This document shows positions 34,504 to 45,164 of a stretch of DNA of 64,000 bases, piece after piece. The position numbers and the translations under genes were made by a program. The notes under the pieces were generated by a model. It was not told where the DNA came from. It worked only from the letters and a program-made list of their open reading frames with translations, and did no database searches. The number at the start of each line of letters is the position of its first letter. Positions within the stretch are counted from its first letter, which is position 1. Origin of the DNA: Zygnema cylindricum (taxonomy: Eukaryota > Streptophyta > Zygnematophyceae > Zygnematales > Zygnemataceae); contig JBBHKE010001694.1 of NCBI GenBank assembly GCA_037447655.1, forward strand, positions 1 to 64,000, written 5' to 3'.

Positions 34504-36060
34504 CAAAGTAAAACGTATTCAGTGTGTTCAGCACTGTATTTAACTTTGAAGTCTTCTCGCACTGTACTTTATATGGGGAATCATCTTTTAATCTTTTTGA
34601 AGGACCAATTCTGTTATTTAATGTTGTCTGGCAGATCAGAAGTACGATGCCGTACATATATGCTAAACATGCACGGTTTCGTACAGAAACAGTTATGTTT
34701 ATTGATATTACCCTTAACTGTATTTTGTCGTCATTTGAGCAAAAATAATTGCGACCGAACTACTGTACTGTACCTGAACCTTGCGTTTTTCGCGCTACGG
34801 ACAAATTGTGAGACTTTTACTCTCGACGTCCACACTCGTTTCGTTTTACGACGCGCCGCGCCGCGCGGACGTCCTGCGTATATAATTATATATATGTTTA
34901 GGATTTTTTTCTCATTCGTGTTTTTTTTTATTTAAAAAAAAGCACAACCAATAACCCTATGACCCTAAAATCGCAGGGTACCCGGGCAGTACTTTGCGAA
35001 GTGTGTCACTAAGGGTACGTCCCCATGTATTAAAGTACATACCTTTCTCTGTCTTTTTGCCCTAAAATTCAGGGAACTTTGAAAAAAACTTTAGCCGTAC
35101 GAAAAAAATATTTTTACCAAAGTAAAGTGAACGTCAATTCATACTTTGGATGTACGGCGTGTTTGTCGTCATGTGAACGCATTTTGGCGTTTTCCCCTTT
35201 TCGACCCCCGAGTAAGAGAATCCAGCCCAAAAAAAAACTTCATCCAAAATCACCTCGAGGGGGTGATTTTAGTTCAAGTACCGCCCAAACAGCGAATGAA
35301 AAATGACCCACGCACGCGCCACAAGAGTGTGAAAAATTTAGGACGAGGGAGAGTCCTCGCTATTTTTCTCCGTGCCCGTCACGCGCATGTACGGAAAAAA
35401 ATTGCAGGGGTCTTGGACCTCCACTTTCATTCATGAGGTCCTTTGCAAAATATTGCGCCGTCGTCGCCTCTCCCCTCTCCCTCTCACACCATCGCTTTTA
35501 TCTCACACTTTTAAAATGAGAGACGACAATATTGGTATAGAATGAAAGATATTTTAAAAATATTATTTTTGACAATTTTGAGGTTTTTTATTGATGGCAA
35601 GTCGAGCGAGAAAAGTATAAAATACGAAATCGGAAAACCATGGCAGAAAGTAATTGAATTAGTGACGTCGACGTTGTCACAGGTGAGCATGACGTCACAA
35701 TATCACCAAACCCTATACATCTACGATTTCACAAAAATCTAAACGTCTACAACTGTCGCTGTATTTGTTGGCGTCACTAATCCTCGTAAGTTTCGTAGTC
35801 GCTTCAATCGTCACAAGTTGTACCAACGTCTACAAACGTCACATGTCAAAGTTCCGATTTCATTTTTGCACATAGGGACGCTCTTCAAAGTAGTACGGAA
35901 AATCCTTACTACAGTCCAAAATGCTTTATCAAAGTACTGATTACATGGTGACGTACCCTAACTCGTTTTTTGAACCAGTGTCACTATGTCCACACGAACC
36001 ACGCCGCGGGCCAAAATGTAAGAAACCTAGTCTGTAGTGTGATTAACGGTACTGTACGGT
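34502..36060. other. Intergenic DNA, no gene seen
   Basis: AT-rich DNA without a supported exon. It has one short perfect hairpin, AAAATCACC at 35246-35254 against GGTGATTTT at 35262-35270. The open frames are short and without motifs. Confidence 0.55.
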
Positions 36061-36067
36061 GCCAAGG

Positions 36068-36180
36068 TCCTCTGCCAATCGCTATTAAGCGTTCAAAAGT
36101 TTCTAAAGGGATGTGTATCGGTAGACAAAATATCGACAGCCGATATTTTCCTAAACTAACACTAATAGCGATTCATGGTG
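36068..36180. mobile_element. Truncated short CACCG-family MITE
   Basis: Left part GCCAATCGCTATTAAG and right terminus CACTAATAGCGATTCATGGTG before TA. It is shortened to 113 bp. It occupies the place of the MITE at 48422-48637 in the duplicated segment. Confidence 0.6.
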
Positions 36181-36968
36181 TATTTTTATTACCAGGTCCT
36201 TGAAAAAAAAAGTACAAGCGTACGGTTTATATCGTATAGTTATCGCAATAATTATTGGGTTGTTTTCCATATATACTGGGAGTGCATCTTAATAATGTCT
36301 TTAACGATATATTGGAACTATATATTGACTAAAGGTAAGCACATATCGGTTAGCGGTAAAAAAGGCTACCGATACACAACACTACGAGAAGCCATTTTGA
36401 TGTTGTTGAGGGGCGCATCAGACGTCGAAAGTCAAAATTTCCGATACCCGAAATTGACATTTTTTTATCAAAATCTCATCACCCGAAATCCGCCCGCGTT
36501 ATGTCACACTCCTAAAATATTATCCGGCACCCGACAAGCGTTTACGTAAAAAAAGTTAAGCGAAACTCAATTTCTCGCGACTACCCGTACCCGCCCGTAC
36601 CCGAATATGTATAATATTATGGTACATCTCCCTCATACCTTCCACGATACCAAGAGTACAAAGTATAATAATGTTCTATAGTATGGACAATACTGTATTG
36701 TACAATATGGGTTTCGAATAAGCCTGTATACATTTGCGGGATCTGAAGGACCCCTTGACACCTTTAGCACCTCTTAGGACCGGGTATGTGAATAGGGCTC
36801 ATATGTTTAGTGTCATTCATTATTGGTTTTTTTAATATTAAAAAAAAACACAAACAGATAAAATAAACCATAAACATACGGTCGCACGGAGAAAACGGGA
36901 GGCGGGGGCGACATGGACCCATTCGGGATGCCCCCGATGGGCCGAAAAGTTGCAACATTAGTATAATA

Positions 36969-37185
36969 CACCTTGAATCGTTATTAGAGTATAAGTTTAT
37001 TTAGCATATAGGAATAATAACCGATCTTAACGCTAATCAGGAATTTGGAAATTGTCAAAAAAATCGTTTACTCTAATTAGGAATCATGCCTTTTTTTAAA
37101 TAGTATGGACAATTCTATTTGAGAATTTGAACAAAAATAAAGGTAGCCGAATTAGTGTTCAATACGCTAACAACGATTCACGGTG
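36969..37185. mobile_element. Short CACCG-family MITE
   Basis: It starts CACCTTGAATCGTTATTAG after TA and ends ACAACGATTCACGGTG before TA; 217 bp. Absent at the matching place in the 49.4-kb copy of the duplication, where only the TA region remains. Confidence 0.8.
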
Positions 37186-37531
37186 TAGTGTAGTGGAAGA
37201 TACCTACGAAACCTTCAATTTTTTTCATTTTTTGCTTACCCGGTCGCACCCGATTTTTTTTTTTTTTAGTCACCCGGCCGAATCTGGGTGGCTCTCAAAA
37301 TTTGGTACCCAAATCGGTTCAGGATCCGACGCGGGCGGGCGGGTACCGAACATCCAGTTTACATCTATTCGTGGCTATCATTTCATGAATCATGTTTGTA
37401 CCCTCAATGGTTTTTCCCATCGCTCTTTTTGAAATAAAGTTTCTTGCAGTATGCAAAGAAAAGTCCATCTAGGTACAAAAAAGGGGGTAAAGAAACAAAT
37501 TATTGAAATTAAAGATCTTAAGACTATCAAG

Positions 37532-38745
37532 TAGTGTTAGTTATCGAGTAAATTCATATTGTGATAATTTCGATATTCGATAAATCGAATATCGATCGAG
37601 CAAACTCCTCGATATATCTTACCGAGACAAACATAAATTATCGCGATATATAGTATTTTTTTAAATATAATCTTTTATATTTTAATATAATATGTTTTTT
37701 TAGCGAAAAAACAAATTGTCTGATACGCCACGTACGACGTGATTTTCGTTCCGTGACTTTAAGGTAGACGCCGCAAAATGTAACCGACATAAAAGTACAA
37801 ATTATGTAATTCATATAATTACTACTGTTCGGTATCGGGTAAATTCATATCGCGATAATTTCGATATTCGATATATCGAATATCGATTGAGCACATTCCT
37901 CGATATATCGTACCGGGACCAACATAAATTATCGTGATATACATCGCAGAAAATGGGTGTACGTACAATCCTAGTACGGAAAATCGTACGGATACCCCAC
38001 CCCCCCACTAAGCGCGCGCCAAGAGGGGTGGGGGGGGTGTTTGGAAAAAAAAAATCGGGCACGCTATATCGGCAATATATCTGCGATATATCGCGATATT
38101 TTGGTTTTTGATATATGAAACGATATATCGATTATCGGGTACCTCAAATTCGATATATATCAAATATTGACAAAAGGTCCTCAATACCCAACAATAATAA
38201 TTACTTATTTGGGGTATGGTTACATGAGGACGTCTCTATAATCGTACGGACAACAATTTTTTAGTATTACAAAGGCCTCGATTAACATCGCGTTTCTTCT
38301 GTAAACAAGTTTTTACATACGTGTTTTGATTTGAGTGGTTACTTGTAAGTAGATGATCAAAAGCGTTAAAGATTTGGAACCGACAATTTTCGGATGGAAA
38401 TCCGTACTTGTGTAATATGTACGTGTAATTCGCAAGTGTATCACGTCAATGTACCTCAGAGATCTCATTCACCCTGCTAACTTTCACGAAAAAACCGTAT
38501 TTCTTTTCGGCAATTTTTTTATAGTCACCTTGTCCGAAGGCACGTTACTTTGGAGACCCGTGAAAATTTTCAACTTTTTTTTTTAATGCCTCAATTTATT
38601 TGGGATACGATATATCACCAATATAATGGCGATATATCGCGATGTTTTGATTTTCGATATATCGAAGCGATATATATCAATTACCGTGTACCTGAAATTC
38701 AATGTATATCGAATATCGGCAAAAGGTCCTCGATACCCAACACTA
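37532..38745. mobile_element. hAT-like element H4 (GATATATCG family, long form)
   Basis: Starts TAGTGTTAGTTATCG and ends CGATACCCAACACTA, flanked by CTATCAAG (37524-37531) and CTATTAAG (38746-38753). It contains a nested relative, H3; without it the length is about 832 bp. The empty site survives at 49799-49806. The long interior (37690-37820 and 38205-38580) is shared, inverted, with 38974-39660 and encodes no protein I can recognise. Confidence 0.9.
37823..38196. mobile_element. hAT-like MITE H3 nested in H4
   Basis: Starts TACTGTTCGGTATCG and ends CAATACCCAACAATA, with a perfect 8-bp duplication ATAATTAC (37815-37822, 38197-38204). The central hairpin has C-runs at 37998-38010 and G-runs at 38027-38037 around GCGCGC. 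It is in the same orientation as its host. Confidence 0.92.
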
Positions 38746-38973
38746 CTATTAAGAGTAAAAGAGAATATAGGAAAAGAGTCAAGAGATAGGCAATCTCGTT
38801 TTCGGATATTCGGGGCGATGCACAACCAAAAAGATAAAAAAAGTGCACGAAAATAGTCGCCAAAGCGTGTAACAAATAGTACAGTACTGTGGTTACAAAT
38901 AACGGGGTTAAGAAAAATGCCCCCCCTAGAAAATTTAGCTAGTTTGCCGTACAGTGGTGTCAGTTCTGAAAGA

Positions 38974-39660
38974 TAGTTTTGGGTATCGAGGACCTTTTGT
39001 CAATATTCCATATACATAAAATTTTAGGTACCCGATAATCGATATATCGCTTTGATATATCGAAAATCAAAATATCGCGATATATCGCCGATATATCTCC
39101 GATATAGCGTATCCCCGATATAGCGAGGCATTAAAAAAAATTTAAATGAAAATTTATACATGTCTCCAAAGTCACGTGCCTTCGGACGAGGTGACTGTAA
39201 AATCTTTGCCGAAAAGAAATACGATTTTTTCCTGAAAGTCAGCAGAGTAAAGGAGATCTCTAAGGTACATTGACGCGGTACACTTGCGAAGTACACGTAC
39301 ATAATACGCAAGTACGGATTTCCTTACAAAAATGGTCGGTTTTCAAATCTTTGACGATTTTAGAGATTTTATCGTCAACTTACAAGGAACCACTCAAATC
39401 AGAACACGTATGTAAAAACTTGTTTACATACGATACGCGATGTAATCGAGGCCTCTGTAATACATAAATTTTGCTCTTCGTACTAATACAAAGACCTCTT
39501 GGGTCTCCAAATAAGTAATTATATGAATTACAAAATTAGTATTTTTTTGTTGGTTACATTTTGCGGCGTCTACCTTTAAGTCACCTAACGAAAATCACGT
39601 CGTCCGTGGCGTATCAGACAATTTGTCTTTCTCGCTTAAACTACATATTATATTAAATGC
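38974..39660. mobile_element. hAT-like element H5, inverted and truncated copy of H4
   Basis: Begins TAGTTTTGGGTATCG and reads as the reverse complement of the right and inner part of H4, including the GTCACCTTGTCCGAAGGCACG block (here inverted near 39180) and the ATTTTGCGGCGTCTACC block near 39564. It ends at about 39660 without the opposite terminus. H4 and H5 together make a large imperfect inverted repeat with a 228-bp spacer. Confidence 0.85.
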
Positions 39661-39996
39661 ATGTTCTCAATTAGGCGGTCCTAATAAACATACAAATACG
39701 TCTATTTCTAGTGTTTAGTGGCACGGCCTTCCATTATGTCGTGTGTAACAGGATCTCCTACCTCTCAGAATATCCCATTACTACAAACATTCCCAACCAC
39801 ACATTCCACACATTGGAAAATACACATCCACATTGGACAACACTCACATAAGGATCAACTTTAAATTAGAAGAAGCTTTTGTCCACATAACATTAGCTTG
39901 GTCTCTTGCCCTCGTGGCTCAACCCTTCTTATTAAAGTGTTTTCCACTACCCTCCACTCTTAATATTTCTATCTCTTAACTACTAAAACACTATTT

Positions 39997-40262
39997 AGTT
40001 AGTAAGAGATTTCAATGCAAAATGCCTTTCCTCCAATTTGGTATTAATCGCTCAGGACCAAGATAAGCCGGAATTTCCACAAAGTTTTGCAAAGGAAAAG
40101 ATGTATGCTCTCCTCTTACACTTCACTATTTATCCATCATCGCCTTGGACTCGCCAGGCCCGAGTCAACGCTCCGTTTTAACAGGCTTTTACCTAGGCCA
40201 ATCATTGATCAGCAAAGACTCAGACTGACCAATGCAAAAACGTGCGAAATCTCTTACTAACT
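39997..40262. repeat. 266-bp interval bounded by 17-bp perfect inverted repeats
   Basis: AGTTAGTAAGAGATTTC at 39997-40013 and its exact complement at 40246-40262; AATGCAAAA follows each end with slight offset. This could be a MITE or the edge of a larger element. I do not find a clear target duplication. Confidence 0.7.
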
Positions 40263-40355
40263 ACTTAGCACTTTATTAACCAATCAAACGTTACGTTTCA
40301 CTACGTATTATTTACGTGCAAAAGTGCGCGCCAAACGAAACGCGACTTCGCACGA

Positions 40356-40365
40356 NNNNNNNNNN
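40356..40365. other. Assembly gap (10 N)
   Basis: Ten N characters mark a scaffold gap of probably nominal size. It lies at the left edge of the first LTR-like repeat copy, so the start of that copy is not visible. Confidence 0.99.
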
Positions 40366-40369
40366 CACC

Positions 40370-40960
40370 AGTGGAACCGCAAAACACGACCGAATGTCAT
40401 CTCTCCACGTGGCTCCAGGTCATGCCACGTCACAAAACGCCAAGGTGACCACTCCGGGATTTCGGCGATGACGTGCGCCGTCGGATTCGTAATGAGACGT
40501 AATCTTAACCGTTAAAATTACATGCGAGATATTTGTTTCGCTGTCAAACAAATGCGAGGTATTCATTCTGAAATGATGTCGTACTAAAACTGTATCTATG
40601 CATGCCGTATCTAGTTTTAGTTAAATGGATTTCTTACTTCCTAAGTGTATATATATATCTATCATACTCTATAGCACTTAGTATTGGTCCTAGTCTAGTA
40701 GGATAAAGCTGACCGCTATCGGCCAATTTGACGAACCGCAGGTTCCGGGTTCAAATCCCGGGTCCGTCAGGACTATTTTTAGTAAAATAAAAATAACTGC
40801 CTGTTGAACTAAGGCAGTCATGGATCAACCACCTTCAATATCATTCAGTGACTACAACAAGTATGGGGGCTAGAGAAAGGAGGTGGAGGCAGGCTGTCTG
40901 TCCTTTTTCTTTTTCCTAACATATTTAAACCTAGAAAATACTATAGAAATCTATGAATTT
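40370..40960 (+). repeat. LTR-like repeat, copy A
   Basis: First of three related copies (others 42620-43350 and 47327-47720). Shared blocks include CCACGTGGC/GACGTGGC, GCGAGATATTTGTTTCGCTGTC, AAACTGTATCTATG, a tRNA-like T-arm hairpin (40728-40770), TCAGTGACTACAACAAGT and TAGAAAATACT. It ends near TTTCAACA. A Ty3 integrase fragment follows directly and copy B follows that, so A and B may be the two LTRs of one internally deleted element. Confidence 0.65.
40728..40770 (+). other. tRNA-top-half-like hairpin, copy A
   Basis: TGACGAAC (40729-40736) pairs with GTCCGTCA (40762-40769) with one mismatch. A T-arm CCGGG-TTCAAAT-CCCGG (40745-40761) is stacked directly on it. It contains a canonical B-box. 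There is no D-arm or anticodon arm, so it is not a tRNA gene. Confidence 0.75.
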
Positions 40961-40982
40961 CAACATCCCACACCATCCGCCC

Positions 40983-42060
40983 CTTAGGAAGCAATCTCGA
41001 TGGACTTTATCGTCGTTCTCCCAATAACGCCGGATGGCTACAACTCCATTTTTGTTCACTATCTTACGAAGATGGCTCATTTCCTCCCCACAAAAACCAC
41101 GGCTACGGCTCGAGATGTCGCGGATATCTTTTTCCGTGAGTTATTCAAGCACCACGGAATTCTTAAAATAATTTTCACTAACCGCGACGGCAAATTTGTT
41201 AACCACTTTTGGAGAAATATGTTTGCTATTTGCGGAACACAATTGGCTATGTCTACTGCCTATAACCCTCAAACTGATGGACAAACGAAGAGAGTGAACA
41301 GGATATTGGAGGAAGCTATACGCGCGTACGTGTCGTTACACCAGATAGACTGGGCAAAGCATCTGACGGCGATTGAAGTTGCGTATAATAGACTGGGCAA
41401 AGCATCTGACGGCGATTGAAGTTGCGTATAATAGTGCAGTTCATTCTTCCACGAGTGTTACGCCCTTCTCTCTCAAGGGTAGAAAGCCTACCCTTCCCTA
41501 AAATCTGATCGTATTCGATTGTAGCACACCTGCCGCAGTGGACTTCGTAGAAACGCTGCATATCAATTTGGATAAAGCGGCGATAGTCCTGCAACAAGCT
41601 AAGAGTCATCATAAAATCTCAAGCTGACATTCATAGACAAGACATTAACTTTCGTATTGAGGACAAAGTAAGTCTGAATATGGCAAACCTCTCCCTTCCA
41701 CATGCACTCTATACGAAGTTGGCAACGAGATTTATGAGACCATTTACTAAGCTCTCCAACGTCAATGCGGTTGCTTATAATTTCGACATTCTCATGGAAT
41801 GGAAAATACATAATGTCTTTCATGTGTCCCTTTTCAAGCCATTCCGCAACGCCGATTGAGTGTTCCCGAATCGGCTTCAAAATACACCTCTTCCGCTATT
41901 CAAGATACCTCGGATGAATATGAAGTAGAGAAGATCCCCCAGTCCCGCCAAATTTGAGGACGGTTGTTGCATGCTACCCAGTACTTAGTTCGATGGAAAG
42001 GTTGTAATGCGGAAGACGATTCTTAAGTTAATGAAACAATCTTCACGCCCCAGAGTTACT
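40983..42060 (+). pseudogene. Ty3-type integrase and chromodomain remnant
   Basis: Integrase core of a Ty3/gypsy retrotransposon, 5'-truncated at about 40983. AISMDFIVVLP, then TKMAHFLPTKTTATARDVAD, FTNRDGKFVNHFW and NPQTDGQTKRVNRILEEAIR show the catalytic D, D and E. A 43-bp tandem duplication (41348-41433) breaks the frame after IDWAKHLTAIEVAYN. Downstream, frames around 41690-41860 keep PFTKLSNVNAVAY and NVFHVSLFKP. A chromodomain trace, YEVEKI...YLVRWKGCNAEDDS with stops, lies at about 41920-42030, marking a chromovirus-type element. No protease, RT or RNase H remains. Confidence 0.88.
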
Positions 42061-42619
42061 GCGTTAATTTCGGCAGAGTGCAGACACCCAGCTTAACCAG
42101 AGGGGCAGACATAAAGGACACCTAAGAAAAATGAATTGCAGTGTCGTAACTGTCGCAGTCTGAAACTCTGTGACCTCCATTGGCCGTCAGAGTATGCAGA
42201 TCCAAAAGAAGCTAATCTAGATAGTGCCGACTCCAAGTTAATATAAACCCTGGTGACTGACCCCTTGACAGTCACAATCCCAATATAGATTCACCCCTGT
42301 GAAATAATACTTTCTGTGTGCTCAATTCCACCACAGAATGCAAAGTTAGAATATGAGATTTGGACACATTCACCAACTTTGACTTTCCCTTAGAAATGCA
42401 GCCACCCTGGCAGACAAAAACTTTTACTGACTACACCCCTGTGTAGCGTGGACTCCCTTGAGTCCGCAGCAAAAAGAATCACTGAAAATGGTGAAGTAAA
42501 TTGATAGTTATGGCTGACCAAAGTTTGCCATTTTTACAGGGTGCTCTCTGGGAGAGGCAGCTGCCTACCCAAAATTTTCTAAGTCCTATTCCCTCTCTAA
42601 AACTCTATAAAGTACGGCA

Positions 42620-43350
42620 CAAATCAAATTACTGTGTCGTACAGAAAAGTACAGGTGCCGGTGTACTTTATATACGGCCATTGTATGACATGGCCAAAAT
42701 GTCGACACGTGTCAAATCAGGATTAGTTCCTGTAATCTCCGGAATTCCCGTAGTCCAATGTTATCACGCCACGTGTCATCTGACGTGGCAAATACCGTAA
42801 AACGCCAAAAATGCCTTTTTCGTGATCGCGGCGCCTATCGTGGCCGTCCGATCAAAACCGGCTATAATCCTAGCCGCTGAAATTCGACGCGCGGTATTTG
42901 TTTCGCTATCGAAACAAATGCGCGGTATCCGTTCTGTCCCCATACCGTACTTCGTACTAAATCAAACTGTATCTATGTACTAAGTATCTATTAGCCGTTA
43001 AACGGATTAATCTACATATAACGATTTATATATTTATCAAACCCCATATATCGTAATATCTGTCCTAGACTTAACGGCTAGAGCTAACGGCTAATGTGGA
43101 TTGACGGACGGCAGGTACCAGGATCAATTCCTGGGTCCGTCAACTAACTTTTGTTAAGTTCACCTAATTTACCCCCTGTCTTCTCTAGAGAGCCTAGGCA
43201 GCCATGGCTCTAGCTCCCTATCAAGCCTTCAGTGACTACAACAAGTGTGGGGGCTTGGAGAGGGGAGTTATAGGTAGACCGCCTCAGCTCTTTTTTTATC
43301 CTAATACAGACCTAGAAAATACTCAAATATCAACACTCCCCTTATTTTCT
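42620..43350 (+). repeat. LTR-like repeat, copy B
   Basis: Best preserved copy. It has GCCACGTGTCATCTGACGTGG, GCGCGGTATTTGTTTCGCTATC, CAAACTGTATCTATGTACT, a perfect tRNA-like hairpin (43101-43143), GGCAGCCATGGCTCTAGCTCC, TCAGTGACTACAACAAGTGT and a CAAATATCAACA end. The left edge is uncertain. Confidence 0.65.
43101..43143 (+). other. tRNA-top-half-like hairpin, copy B
   Basis: A perfect 9-bp stem pairs TTGACGGAC (43101-43109) with GTCCGTCAA (43135-43143), coaxial with a T-arm CCAGG-ATCAATT-CCTGG (43118-43134). Relative to copy A the T-stem has a compensated G:C to A:T change. Confidence 0.8.
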
Positions 43351-43620
43351 AGTCTATTTTTCTTTTTACTTCCACAAACAAGTAAACAAACACCCCCTCC
43401 CCTTTTTCCTTTTCTTTTTCTTTTTTCCTTTTCCTTTCATAAAACTTAAGTATTTAACACAGTGCATTAAATGAACTGAAATGATAATTGCATCACACAT
43501 TTTATTTAACATCCCATTTTTCATAAATCCGAGCAAAGATTTTATCCACTTCATCACTCTTTCATCCACACACAAACCAATTTCCCTCTTGCGATCCAAA
43601 CAGGCAACCCTATTTCCAAT

Positions 43621-44661
43621 CTACAACATACACCCAGATGCTAACCCTTTTACAGGCACATCTTCACAAGTGACATCACACCAAGTAGTGATGTCAAATC
43701 CATCCACCCCCAAATATTCCCAAAAAACACTAGTCCCCACTAAGTTCCTTATAAGATCTACATCTTTCGTACTCATATTTTTATCCATGATTATGACCCC
43801 ATTTTCAAAACTTCCCTCACTCTCTCCCATGGAATTCTTTCCACTATTACTTTTTAATTTAATTCCCAATAAATATTTCTTCTCCCCTAAACCTTTAATC
43901 AAATATTTCTCTTCTCCCCTATCCTTTAAAACCTCTTCGAGTTTCACTTCTCCCCTTTCCTCGGAATCCGTTGAAGTCTCCCTTTCCGACCAGTTTTCTG
44001 GTTCCCTATTATCTATATAATTATCCTGATTAATTTTATCTTTCCCGTTTTCACTTATGGATCCTAGAACTGACTTTCTCATTTCTAAGTCATACACTCT
44101 ACACTCCTCGACATCCTCAACTACCTCCTCTCTCTTTACTTCCCTTATACCTCCAAAAGCACACTGTTGCCTTCTTGCAATTACTGTGTGCTTTTCTTTC
44201 TTCCCCATACTACTAATCCGGAGAAGCTCTAAAATATCTTCATCCTCTTTCTCCTCTTCCCCTTCTTCCTCCTCATCCACATTCCAACTTCTAAGTTTTT
44301 CCAAACAAGGGCATTCCTCCATATAATGACCCGGTTCCCTACAAAAGAAGCAAGCCCCCTTTTTCAAAGCTCCCCTTTCTTTTCTTCTCCCTCTCTTTCC
44401 ACCAAAGTTCCGATAAAGTTTACCTTTGTCTTTCTTTCTCTCATCACGCTTCCGCTCGTCACCACCGTTCCTCTCATCACGTTTCCGCCAATCACCACTA
44501 GCTGAAAATGCATTGACCTTGTCCTTTCCCCTACGAAGCTCCAGAGTGCTTTCCCTCACAAGGATTATCCCCATGGTAAAGCTCCAAGTCCACGAGGAGC
44601 CATCCATTGCCTGCATACGACAAATGAGCAGCGAAGCTGCAACACGAACAGGACAACGCAA
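43621..44661 (-). CDS. Retrotransposon Gag-like protein with CCHC knuckle, 346 aa
   Basis: Open minus-strand frame with a zinc knuckle CFFCREPGHYMEEC (residues 104-117) after a basic Arg/Lys/Glu-rich stretch (residues 55-100) and before a strongly acidic stretch (about 128-145). Basic region plus CX2CX4HX4C knuckle is the layout of a retroelement nucleocapsid, which coats element RNA in cytoplasmic particles. The N-terminal capsid part is missing or very short, and no protease or RT follows on this strand. It runs opposite to the Ty3 and copia fragments beside it, so it belongs to another insertion. Probably a remnant, though the frame is open. The start is uncertain. Confidence 0.6.
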   Translation of the reverse strand: MRCPVRVAASLLICRMQAMDGSSWTWSFTMGIILVRESTLELRRGKDKVNAFSASGDWRKRDERNGGDERKRDERKKDKGKLYRNFGGKRGRRKERGALKKGACFFCREPGHYMEECPCLEKLRSWNVDEEEEGEEEKEDEDILELLRISSMGKKEKHTVIARRQQCAFGGIREVKREEVVEDVEECRVYDLEMRKSVLGSISENGKDKINQDNYIDNREPENWSERETSTDSEERGEVKLEEVLKDRGEEKYLIKGLGEKKYLLGIKLKSNSGKNSMGESEGSFENGVIIMDKNMSTKDVDLIRNLVGTSVFWEYLGVDGFDITTWCDVTCEDVPVKGLASGCML

Positions 44662-44724
44662 CGTCTGATATTCTTAATGTGATTCTATACAGGAAAGAGC
44701 AACTGCGATAGATAGGATTCTAGT

Positions 44725-44779
44725 TAGCTTAGTGATAGCTCAGTGGTAGCTTAGTGATAGCTCAATGGTAGCTTGATTG
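44725..44779 (+). repeat. 11-bp minisatellite resembling a tRNA A-box
   Basis: Units TAGCTTAGTGA, TAGCTCAGTGG, TAGCTTAGTGA, TAGCTCAATGG and TAGCTTGATTG in a row. TAGCTCAGTGG fits the pol III A-box consensus. It sits just upstream of the copia leader. Confidence 0.8.
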
Positions 44780-44786
44780 ATTAGTG

Positions 44787-45164
44787 GTTGCTTGGTGGTT
44801 TGATGTACCTCTCAAGTACACTAGTGTTGCCAGTTCAACACAAGTATAAGACTTAGGACTCATAACATATTATGTATCCAAACTTCCAAGTAGTAAAACT
44901 GCAAACAGTTTTTGGGAAACTTCTGAGTATTATATCTTGAGTGTTGTCGGGTCAATTGTGCTATAACTTTGGGAGTTATCACTGTTTATGCTACTCTATA
45001 TTCTGATAGAGTTTTGTGAGGTTTAGATGTTTGTATAAGAATTGGTGAGCACTTAAGAATAGTTGTTTGGTAGGATTCTTGATAGCTTCTGAGAGTGTAT
45101 CATGTCTACTTCTACTACTACTGCTGCTCCTCCACCTGCACCGGTGGTTGTGAAACAACAGGTT
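44787..45164 (+). repeat. Copia leader plus gag start, direct repeat unit 1
   Basis: About 375 bp, repeated at 46950-47325 with over 90 percent identity by eye: the CTCAAGTACACT(A/G)GTGTTGCC block, TTTTTGGGAAACTTCTGAG, CTACTCTATATTCTGATAG, then the ATG of gag. The repeat includes the first gag codons, so it is more than an ordinary LTR. Confidence 0.8.

Larger units (their letters stand above)
36181..38973. repeat. Segmental duplication, left copy (with 48638-50010)
   Basis: Collinear, diverged similarity to 48638-50010: the ACTGGGAGTGCATC region, CATACCTTCCACGATACC, CCATCGCTCTTTTTGAAATAAAG, CTTGCAGTATGCAAAGAAAAG, and CTAGAAAATTTAGCTAG. The left copy has gained a MITE (36969-37185) and a hAT element (37532-38745). 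A 250-bp interval, 36713-36962, is in inverse orientation relative to 49114-49364. Confidence 0.88.

Noticed and set aside
40711-40770. A tRNA gene
   Set aside because: Acceptor-like stem and T-arm are present but there is no room for D and anticodon arms, and the same segment recurs in two other copies of a repeat.
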